Source: Pseudomonadales bacterium
Lineage (GTDB): Bacteria > Pseudomonadota > Gammaproteobacteria > Pseudomonadales > Azotimanducaceae
Length of the DNA stretch: 34,902 nucleotides
NCBI GenBank assembly: GCA_028277965.1
Contig: JANQFF010000452.1
Location: 1 to 34,902, forward strand
Direction of reading: 5' to 3'
In this document: positions 24,504-30,959 of the stretch, in pieces
Layout of the letters: each line of letters starts with the position of its first letter
How positions within the stretch are numbered: position 1 is the first letter of the stretch
Notes under the pieces: generated by a model
What the model was told of the DNA's origin: nothing
Seen by the model: only the letters and a program-made list of their open reading frames with translations
Databases searched by the model: none
Translations under genes and position numbers: made by a program

Positions 24504-24893
24504 CTAGCCGCGAAACGCCTCGTCGAGCAGAAAGAGATCCGTCAACAATGCCCGGATGTGTATCGAAGCGTTCAGGTTGTCGACCAGCTGTGAACTGATA
24601 CCCGGCCGGTTCAGGACGAGATTGACGGCCGCGCGGGAGCGTTCCGCGTCTTCCTCAAGCGCTGCCAGTATCGATTCATAGGCTACGTTGTCGCCATCAG
24701 TATCCCTGGCCACACCCCGCACAATTGCGCCAATTTCCGTCAGCGCGATCTCCATCGCCTCGAGGTGCTTGCGTACTTCAGCCAGATGCGGTCCCTGCTG
24801 ATTGGCTTCCAGACCCTGGGCGGCATACGCCAGGAGGTATTCGTACCCTGCTTCGATTGTATCGATATGGGCGCGCATGATTTCGCGACTCAC
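24504..24893 (-). CDS. Helical protein of unknown function, coupled to cytochrome b
   Basis: A 129-aa soluble, strongly helical and acidic protein; I do not recognise the family. Sequence starts SREIMRAHIDTIEAGYEYLL and ends LFLLDEAFRG. No signal peptide, Cys motif or membrane segment is seen. The open frame runs upstream to 25079, but that part is antisense-like low-complexity sequence overlapping cytochrome b. The GTG at 24893, overlapping the cytochrome stop (GTGA) and preceded by GGGAG, is the likely start. Its position suggests an accessory or assembly role for the molybdoenzyme-cytochrome module (inference). The last codons, RG and stop, fall in a partial repeat arm. Confidence 0.7.
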   Translation of the reverse strand: MSREIMRAHIDTIEAGYEYLLAYAAQGLEANQQGPHLAEVRKHLEAMEIALTEIGAIVRGVARDTDGDNVAYESILAALEEDAERSRAAVNLVLNRPGISSQLVDNLNASIHIRALLTDLFLLDEAFRG

Positions 24894-25534
24894 GTTCTGT
24901 CTCCCGACCACTTGCTGACGTCGTGGTTCGTTTCCATTTCTCCCCGCGTCATCCAGCCCCGCAACATGCTGCGAAAGTACATGAGCTTCTCCGGGCGCAG
25001 GCTGAAATATATGTGCAGCATGGCGGTTGAGATGAGTGCCATGGCGGCCAGCCCGTGGACGACATAGATGACACCCCACGTGGTGTCTTCAAAGAGATAA
25101 ATATTGCGTTCCCACAGCGGGGTATCGATTCGCACCATCATGATGAGCCCGGTGACGAGGGTAGCGAGCACCAGAACTGTGACGCCCGCATGCATGAGTT
25201 TCTGCGCAGGTGAGTATTTCCCGGGTTTTTCCGGTGTGGAGGACAGCATGGATAAGACTATTTTGATGTCAGACCATCCGAACCAGATACGCATGAACTG
25301 CCCTTTCCGGATGCTGGCAACAATGTGCACCGCGACCGCAGCCAGAAGAATCAGGCCCGTCACCCAGTGAATGGTCACCCATTCAAAATTGACACCAACG
25401 ACCGGCAAAAAGCCGGTAATCAGAAGGACAAGTACAGATACGGCACTGACCCAGTGCAATGACCGGTCTGTCAGGCGATGCCGCCATATGCGATCGTCAT
25501 CTTTCACTGAAGATGGGGTGCCCGTCCCGCTCAC
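24890..25534 (-). CDS. Four-helix b-type cytochrome (formate dehydrogenase gamma / cytochrome b561-like)
   Basis: A 214-aa inner-membrane protein with four hydrophobic helices at about 28-48, 54-74, 113-135 and 154-178. Histidines lie at 27, 56, 70, 115, 160 and 174, in the pattern of di-haem FdnI/HyaC-type subunits that accept electrons from periplasmic enzymes and reduce quinone. GTG start at 25534, four bases after the 50-aa membrane protein; another in-frame GTG lies nine codons in. Placed inside a PaoABC-like molybdoenzyme operon, it is the likely membrane electron acceptor of the complex. Which histidines bind haem cannot be fixed by reading alone. Confidence 0.88.
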   Translation of the reverse strand: MSGTGTPSSVKDDDRIWRHRLTDRSLHWVSAVSVLVLLITGFLPVVGVNFEWVTIHWVTGLILLAAVAVHIVASIRKGQFMRIWFGWSDIKIVLSMLSSTPEKPGKYSPAQKLMHAGVTVLVLATLVTGLIMMVRIDTPLWERNIYLFEDTTWGVIYVVHGLAAMALISTAMLHIYFSLRPEKLMYFRSMLRGWMTRGEMETNHDVSKWSGDRT

Positions 25535-25537
25535 GAA

Positions 25538-25690
25538 TCAGCTCTTCTTGCGGGCAAAAAACTGCATGTACAACGCGTGGCCCACAATGACCACGACACC
25601 TATGCCAACGAACCATGGAAGCAGGTCCCAGGATACCCCTTCGAGTACCCGCTGACCCCACGCGTTACTGCTGTACCGTAGTGCTTCCAT
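25538..25690 (-). CDS. 50-aa single-span membrane protein
   Basis: A short gene easily missed by length cut-offs. From ATG at 25690 it reads MEALRYSSNAWGQRVLEGVS, then WDLLPWFVGIGVVVIVGHAL as a membrane helix (about 22-41), and ends ARKKS. The basic tail suggests its C-terminus is cytoplasmic. It starts 14 bases after the FAD-subunit stop and ends three bases before the cytochrome start, so it is in the operon. His38 lies within the helix. A tiny subunit stabilising the cytochrome, like other small respiratory-complex subunits, is a plausible inference. The ribosome-binding site is weak. Confidence 0.72.
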   Translation of the reverse strand: MEALRYSSNAWGQRVLEGVSWDLLPWFVGIGVVVIVGHALYMQFFARKKS

Positions 25691-25704
25691 AGTCTGACCG
25701 GCAA

Positions 25705-26697
25705 TCAGGCGTCCCGTATCGCTCGCTTGACCAGGTTTTCCATCAATGGAATTTTGAAGTGGTTGTAGTTGAGCGGGGTCGCACCGCGTACCGCTGACTG
25801 ACCGGCGAGGGCGGCCGTTTCTTCGTCCCGGCTACTGCCTTTCACGACCTCCTCGACAACTGTCAGCCGCTTGGGCACACACTCCACACCGCCACAGACC
25901 ACCCGGGCATCACTTATCGTGGAACCGTCCTCGATAATGGCAGCTGCGACGTTTACCAGGGCAAAGTCCCAGCTGTTGCGGTCAGCAACTTTTTCAAAGT
26001 AGAAAGTCGCGCCAGAAAACGTGTTCGGAATTGTGATGGTCGTGAGGATTTCCCCGGGTTCCAGCACCGTCATACGCTCGATATCGATGGCTGGACCAAT
26101 GAAGAACTCCTCCGCCGGTACCGTACGCGTGCCATTTGGCCCCGCGATGGTCATTTGCCCGTCCAGAGCAACAATCGCCGGTGCGGTATCGGATGGCGTG
26201 ACTGCCACGCAGCGATCCGCGTTGAACAGGCAATGTTCCCGGTTCATTCCTTCCGGTGTGTCGGCGTAACACTTGGTCCCACCCGCCCGGTAACAATCGA
26301 GACCGTCCCGGTAGTACCAGCAACGGGTGTCCTGGCAGAGATTGCCGCCAATCGAACTGACATTTCGAATCTGTGGCGTGGCAACATGTCTGGCCGCATC
26401 CGATAACACGCTGAACTTCGACTGGATAACATCACTCTCGGCAATTTCCGTGAGTGTGGTCTGGGCGCCGATCTCGATGCCGTTTGCGGTTTCGCGTATC
26501 CCGACCAGGTCGGTCACACCACCGAGGTCGATGACCGCCACCGGGCTTTTAACGCGATCTTTAAACCAGCTCAGGCTGTCGTTACCGCCGGACATGATCC
26601 AACCATCACCGCCATGTTTGTCGGCAAGCGCCAGCGCGCCATCGAGGCTTTCCGGCTGGAACAGCTGGAAAGGACGCATCATATCTTTAGTCGCCAT
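25705..26697 (-). CDS. PaoB-like FAD subunit with Cys-rich (4Fe-4S?) insert
   Basis: A 330-aa FAD-binding subunit of a three-subunit molybdenum hydroxylase. FAD-phosphate-binding segments are SGGNDSL (37-42 region) and RNVSSIGGNL (about 111-120). A Cys-rich loop, with cysteines at 121, 126, 135, 143, 156 and 163 (CQDTRCWYYR onward), resembles the 4Fe-4S-binding insert of PaoB and of 4-hydroxybenzoyl-CoA reductase beta. No signal peptide, so it is presumably exported with the Tat-tagged subunit. AAGGAGG precedes its ATG, which is 11 bases after the Moco-subunit gene. It supplies the electron exit, in PaoABC through FAD, here possibly toward the cytochrome b encoded 170 bases downstream. Confidence 0.92.
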   Translation of the reverse strand: MATKDMMRPFQLFQPESLDGALALADKHGGDGWIMSGGNDSLSWFKDRVKSPVAVIDLGGVTDLVGIRETANGIEIGAQTTLTEIAESDVIQSKFSVLSDAARHVATPQIRNVSSIGGNLCQDTRCWYYRDGLDCYRAGGTKCYADTPEGMNREHCLFNADRCVAVTPSDTAPAIVALDGQMTIAGPNGTRTVPAEEFFIGPAIDIERMTVLEPGEILTTITIPNTFSGATFYFEKVADRNSWDFALVNVAAAIIEDGSTISDARVVCGGVECVPKRLTVVEEVVKGSSRDEETAALAGQSAVRGATPLNYNHFKIPLMENLVKRAIRDA

Positions 26698-26708
26698 GGC
26701 ATCCCTCC

Positions 26709-29120
26709 TTAAAACGTATTGACCTGCAGCGGTCCATGCGATTGCTCGCGCCCGCTCACAGCGTTGACGATCATGTCAGGCATGACCGGTACCCGGTTGA
26801 AATAGTGCCCGCCCATCGCATCGGAGATCGCGCTTAACAGCGCCGCGGCAGCACACCCCTGTACAGGCTCACCAATCCCTCTGGCACCCACCGGGTTCAT
26901 TGGATCGGCGATGCCAACGGCGCCCGTTGTCATGGTCGACGGTACATCCAGGTAAGTCGGCACGCGGCTCGCGTTGAAACCGGTCGCCGCCGGCAGACCG
27001 TTCTGAGGGTCGTAAACGTGACGCTCGTATCCACCCAACCCGATGCCGTCAACCGCACCACCCTTGATCTGATGATCCAGGCCCGCCGGATGCAGCACTG
27101 TTCCGCAGTCCGCAATACCAACGTAGTCGAGGATTTCGTACTTGCCGGTCTCGAGATCGAGTTCGATTTCCATGAAGGCTGCGGCAAAAGCCGGTGGTGT
27201 CCCGTCCGACTCGAGGGTGTCTTTGGCGACACCGATCAGACCCTGTCCGGCGAGACCTGCCACCGCGCCGGCTGTCATGGGATTGAGATCCTCCGGCGCT
27301 TCCTGGCCGCTGAACTTACCGCCGAGTTCAATCGCTCTTTGAGCAGCCTGGGCATACGTCATGCTTTTGGAGGGATCAGCCGTGGCAAACACGGTGTGAT
27401 CCCCGATGTCGTAGTCATCGGGGCTGCCACCGAGATCGGTAGCCGCAATTTCCTTCAGCTTGTTCACCGCATCCATGGCGGCCACGTAGTTTGTCCGTGT
27501 CATGGTGTACGACGTATTGCTGCCAAACTGGGCGAGGTTCCAGGGCAGATGTTTCCTGCTGTCACCGCGCACGATCACACAGTTGTCCCAGTCGTACTTG
27601 AGCACTTCAGCCGCTACCCGGGATGTGGAGCTGTGGGAGTACGTCCCGAGATTACCGACACCGGTGTGGATCTGCAGTTTGCCTTCGGGCGTGATCATCA
27701 CCAGGCCATCGAAACCGTAGTAACCGGCGCTGTGATAGGCCGACCCCAGACCAATCCCCCTCACTTTGGTGCCGTCTCGCTGCCCCGAGCGGCTTTTCTT
27801 GCGGGCCCAGTCGAACTTTTCCGCACCCATTTCATACGACTCCTTCAGGTAGGCACTGGTGACCTTGCCTTTGTTGGGTCCGTACAGGGTTCCGTTGTTG
27901 GGCGTGTTGATCGTTCTTATATCGAGCCGGTCAACGCCAAGTTCTGCAGCCGCTTTATCCAGCAAAGGTTCCACAACACAGGCAATCTGGTTTTGACCCG
28001 GACCTCGCTGAGGGACCCGTGGCGGTGTGTTGGTCGCGACAGGTATGCCTCGAAAACGCATGTTTTCAGGCGTATAGACCAGTGCCAGCGCATCAGCCGC
28101 CGAGATGTAGTCGTTCATCCCTACATCAGGCCCGTTTTCCTGGACAATGTAGAGATCGACCGCCATCACGCGGCCATCTTTGCGGAAACCCATTTTGATG
28201 CGGCCCTGAAAACCCGGGCGGGCTGAGCCGATGTTGTACTCCTCCACGCGGGTGACTCGCATCATGACCGGCCGGTTGATCTTTTTCGACATGTGGGCCG
28301 GGAGCGCCTGCTCCGGGTACGCCGTACCTTTCGAGCCGAAACCACCTCCGCAGTATTCCGCTATGAAAACGAGGTTCTGCGGTTCGATACCGATGTACTG
28401 GGCGAGAAACGGAACCGGGAATGCCTGGCTCTGGGATGAGGCATGGACAAAACACTTGCCGTTCTGCCAGTAGGCCAGCGCGGTCCGTGGTTCCATACAG
28501 TGGTGTGAGAGCCCCTGGGTGATGAACGTGTCGTCCAACACGTAGTCTGAGTCGGCGAACCCGGCTTCCAGATCACCGTACGCCCACTCGGTCTCAGCCG
28601 GTCCCATTGGCAACTCACCTTCACCGGCTGCCGCAAAATCCCGGGCACTCCACTTCGTCTCTTTTACGTAAGCGCCCTCGGGACCCCGTCCTGCAACATT
28701 GCCGCCATTGGTCGCGTTGGGACCGCCGGGATAAAGGCTCTGCAGCGGATCTACTGTGAAGTCGAGGGGCTCGAGATCGACCCTGACTTTCTCCATGGCG
28801 TCCATGCAGAGTTCTTCACTCTCCGCGGCGATGACATAAATCGGCTCGCCGGCATACCGGGGTTCATTGGTGAGTATCGGCCGGTTCGGTGCCGGCATCG
28901 GCGGCAAATCATCCGCGGTCAGTATGCCCAAAACGCCAGGCATCGCGAGCGCTTCGGATGCATCGATGTTCTTCACGTTCGCATGAGGCATCGGGCTGGA
29001 ATAAATACGGCAGAAGGCCATACCTTCAACCCGGAAGTCTTCTGAATACTTTGCTTTGCCCGTGACCTTGGCCACGACATCAGGCGGCGTGAAATCTTTA
29101 CCTATCAGATCGTATGCCAT
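26709..29120 (-). CDS. PaoC-like molybdopterin-binding subunit
   Basis: An 803-aa Moco subunit of the xanthine oxidase family. Landmarks are the N-terminal KVTGKAKYSEDFRVEGM hammerhead domain, YCGGGFGSKG for Moco contact, RVPQRGPGQNQIACVVEPLLD, and the presumed catalytic Glu751 in GARGIGEPVQG near the C-terminus. It oxidises a substrate by hydroxylation with water, most likely an aldehyde or N-heterocycle. The frame opens at 29153, but the ATG at 29120, one base after the 2Fe-2S gene stop and with AGGAGG upstream, is the better start. It has no signal peptide and would travel with the Tat-bearing 2Fe-2S subunit, as in PaoABC. A 402-codon open frame on the opposite strand inside it is a shadow. 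Confidence 0.94.
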   Translation of the reverse strand: MAYDLIGKDFTPPDVVAKVTGKAKYSEDFRVEGMAFCRIYSSPMPHANVKNIDASEALAMPGVLGILTADDLPPMPAPNRPILTNEPRYAGEPIYVIAAESEELCMDAMEKVRVDLEPLDFTVDPLQSLYPGGPNATNGGNVAGRGPEGAYVKETKWSARDFAAAGEGELPMGPAETEWAYGDLEAGFADSDYVLDDTFITQGLSHHCMEPRTALAYWQNGKCFVHASSQSQAFPVPFLAQYIGIEPQNLVFIAEYCGGGFGSKGTAYPEQALPAHMSKKINRPVMMRVTRVEEYNIGSARPGFQGRIKMGFRKDGRVMAVDLYIVQENGPDVGMNDYISAADALALVYTPENMRFRGIPVATNTPPRVPQRGPGQNQIACVVEPLLDKAAAELGVDRLDIRTINTPNNGTLYGPNKGKVTSAYLKESYEMGAEKFDWARKKSRSGQRDGTKVRGIGLGSAYHSAGYYGFDGLVMITPEGKLQIHTGVGNLGTYSHSSTSRVAAEVLKYDWDNCVIVRGDSRKHLPWNLAQFGSNTSYTMTRTNYVAAMDAVNKLKEIAATDLGGSPDDYDIGDHTVFATADPSKSMTYAQAAQRAIELGGKFSGQEAPEDLNPMTAGAVAGLAGQGLIGVAKDTLESDGTPPAFAAAFMEIELDLETGKYEILDYVGIADCGTVLHPAGLDHQIKGGAVDGIGLGGYERHVYDPQNGLPAATGFNASRVPTYLDVPSTMTTGAVGIADPMNPVGARGIGEPVQGCAAAALLSAISDAMGGHYFNRVPVMPDMIVNAVSGREQSHGPLQVNTF

Positions 29121-29121
29121 A

Positions 29122-29766
29122 TCAAGCCTCCTGCGCGGCGCGCATGACGCCATTCAGATAGTGATCGTAAGCGCCGCAGCGGCAGAGATTACCAGCCAGT
29201 GCCTGCCGCGCGTCTTCTCGCGTCGGATTTGGATTGGCTCGGAGCAGTGCCACCGAGGTCATGATCTGTCCCGGTGTGCAGAAACCACACTGTGGTCCAA
29301 GCTCGTCGACAAAAGCCTGTTGAACCGGGTGCAACGAACCATCTGCAGCCTGTAGACCTTCAACGGTCGTCACTGCTCTCCCTCGTACGCTGTGTGTAAG
29401 TGTCGAACAGGAATAGATGGGCGTGTCATCAATGAGAATCGTGCAGGCACCACATTCGCCCCGGTCACACCCAAGCTTTGTGCCGGTCAGACCGAGTTTG
29501 TAACGCAGTGTCATGGCAAGCGTCTCGTGAGGCACGACGTCTACACGTCTCACTTTGCCGTTGATGTTGAGTGAGATCAGGCGTTCAACACCTCCGACGG
29601 CAGTTTGCGTTTCACCCGGTCCACTTCCGCAACCGCCTAGCAACGAACCGGCTGACACGACAGCCCCGGTTGCAATGACGCTCTTGATCAGTTCCCTGCG
29701 CGACAATCCTCCACCGACCGGCGGATTCGCAGGATCTTTTTCCGGATCAAAGGTAACGACTGACAT
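29122..29766 (-). CDS. PaoA-like 2Fe-2S subunit with Tat signal and lipobox
   Basis: A 214-aa subunit. Residues 1-46 are a twin-arginine signal (SRREL, Arg23-Arg24, then LIKSVIATGAVVSAG) ending in a lipobox LLGGC with Cys46, followed by GSGPGETQ. This predicts a Tat-exported, lipid-anchored protein. The 2Fe-2S centres use Cys100, 105, 108 and 120, and Cys160, 163, 195 and 197. E. coli PaoA also has a Tat signal, but I recall no lipobox there. The ATG has GGGGGGAGG upstream. First gene of the operon; it probably carries the FAD and Moco subunits across the membrane and tethers the complex near the cytochrome b. No molybdenum-insertion chaperone (XdhC/PaoD type) is seen in the window. Confidence 0.92.
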   Translation of the reverse strand: MSVVTFDPEKDPANPPVGGGLSRRELIKSVIATGAVVSAGSLLGGCGSGPGETQTAVGGVERLISLNINGKVRRVDVVPHETLAMTLRYKLGLTGTKLGCDRGECGACTILIDDTPIYSCSTLTHSVRGRAVTTVEGLQAADGSLHPVQQAFVDELGPQCGFCTPGQIMTSVALLRANPNPTREDARQALAGNLCRCGAYDHYLNGVMRAAQEA

Positions 29767-29830
29767 GGCCTCCCCCCAATTTGCGTTCAGCCACCAATCT
29801 ACCTCTACGGAACTCGCGTGTATAGGGATG

Positions 29831-29905
29831 ATCGCGGCTGAATGCCGCTCCTACAAAGGTAGAAGGATCTTGCTTATCTCTGTAGGAGCGGCATTCAGCC
29901 GCGAT
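29831..29905. repeat. REP/REPIN-like palindromic element, copy 5
   Basis: A perfect 25-bp inverted repeat (29831-29855 and 29881-29905) around a 25-base loop, with a slightly different stem (GGCTGAATGCCGC) but the same core GCCGCTCCTACA. It sits between the end of the prenyl-synthase operon and the promoter side of the molybdenum operon, both on the minus strand. Its right arm supplies the final codons (RG) and TGA stop of the saccharopine-dehydrogenase-like gene. It likely acts as that operon's terminator. Confidence 0.92.
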
Positions 29906-30959
29906 TTGTCAGGTCTTCGAGTTCCACGCCTTCCAGGTCATCAAGAAGCCCAACACCGTATACCTGAGCAGGCGTCCGGAACCCCTGATGCCAATCGCGA
30001 TTCAGCACACGCTGACAGATGGACAACGCTATGGGTGGGGTAATGAGATAGCCGTCGGGCAGCGTCATTCGGGCTCGGATGGTATGCATGCCCGGGTCCG
30101 TCACCTCACCTACAATCTGTCGGGTTGCCCGATCCTGCGTCTGCGCTGAGGGACCTTCAGGCCAGTATTGCGCAAACTGATCGATGGCACGCCGAATACC
30201 TGCGGTCTGAAAAGGCGCCTGTAGAGCCCCAAGCTGATACATGAACATGCGCCACGCATCTGACTCTGCATACACTTCAATGTTTGGGATCCCGGTGCTA
30301 TGCCAGGCGGTGATCACATCAGCCCAGCTCACCGCGGTGCCACGCACCGCACCGTCCCCAAAGTCGAAACAGCGTTGCAGGCGTCCAACCGGGACGGTTG
30401 TCATGCTGCCGTGACGCCGTATCACGACGTTCCGGGCAACGAGATTCAACATGGCTCTTAACGTCCCTCGCGAAAAAGATTCAACGCTCGAGAAAGCCAG
30501 GCGCAGATAACGAGCCTCCGGCATACGGTTCTTCAGGTGCACAGCGAGGCAGTCCGATGGCACCACCACAAACCCCGCACCCGGCATGAGCATCACGTTG
30601 TTTTCGATCGCTTCGGGGTGGTAGCGCTCAATTGCACTGAAAGACGGATATTCACCGGAAAGGTCCACGTAGTGTCGTCTCACCCGCAGGCAGGACTCCA
30701 CCAGTGGGACGCACGTACCAGCAAACGGTCCCGCTGCGTTCAGAACCATGCTGGCAGATGCAACCAGACGATCGAGTACCTCCGGTTCGTCGAGCCGGGT
30801 GGCCTTCCACGGCAGCTGCAGCGACTCGGCCAGTTCGCCGAGTTTGACACGATTACGCCCGCTCAGGACTACATCGATACCGGCGTCGCTAAAGGCCTGC
30901 GCTACGCTTCGACCGGTAAAGCCCGTAGCCCCGTATAGAAGAACGGGGTCGCTGTTCAT
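29895..30959 (-). CDS. Saccharopine-dehydrogenase-like NAD(P)-binding reductase
   Basis: A 354-aa protein with an N-terminal Rossmann fold (PVLLYGATGFTGRSVAQAF, G-x-x-G-x-x-G) and the SGRNRVKLGELAES helix. It is typical of the saccharopine dehydrogenase / trans-acting enoyl reductase group. Mid-sequence VLNAAGPFAG and YVDLSGEYP are family blocks. True saccharopine dehydrogenases make lysine; members of this branch mostly reduce other substrates such as enoyl lipids. The frame extends to 31055, but the ATG at 30959 overlaps the upstream stop (ATGA) and places the Rossmann fold at the N-terminus. Last gene of an overlapping three-gene operon with a prenyl synthase, suggesting double-bond reduction in an isoprenoid or related product (inference). 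Confidence 0.85.
   Translation of the reverse strand: MNSDPVLLYGATGFTGRSVAQAFSDAGIDVVLSGRNRVKLGELAESLQLPWKATRLDEPEVLDRLVASASMVLNAAGPFAGTCVPLVESCLRVRRHYVDLSGEYPSFSAIERYHPEAIENNVMLMPGAGFVVVPSDCLAVHLKNRMPEARYLRLAFSSVESFSRGTLRAMLNLVARNVVIRRHGSMTTVPVGRLQRCFDFGDGAVRGTAVSWADVITAWHSTGIPNIEVYAESDAWRMFMYQLGALQAPFQTAGIRRAIDQFAQYWPEGPSAQTQDRATRQIVGEVTDPGMHTIRARMTLPDGYLITPPIALSICQRVLNRDWHQGFRTPAQVYGVGLLDDLEGVELEDLTNRG

Noticed and set aside
24894-25079. N-terminal extension of the helical-protein gene
   Set aside because: It overlaps cytochrome b out of frame and its His/Arg-rich sequence is not protein-like; the GTG at 24893 with GGGAG fits better.
27018-28226. A 402-codon open frame on the plus strand
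   Set aside because: It lies fully antisense to the PaoC-like gene, lacks any recognisable domain, and is the usual shadow of a GC-rich coding strand.
3217-29905. Repeats sharing a common core as a CRISPR array
   Set aside because: The copies are 2-12 kb apart, palindromic and at gene ends, with no regular spacers and no cas genes; they fit REP/REPIN elements.
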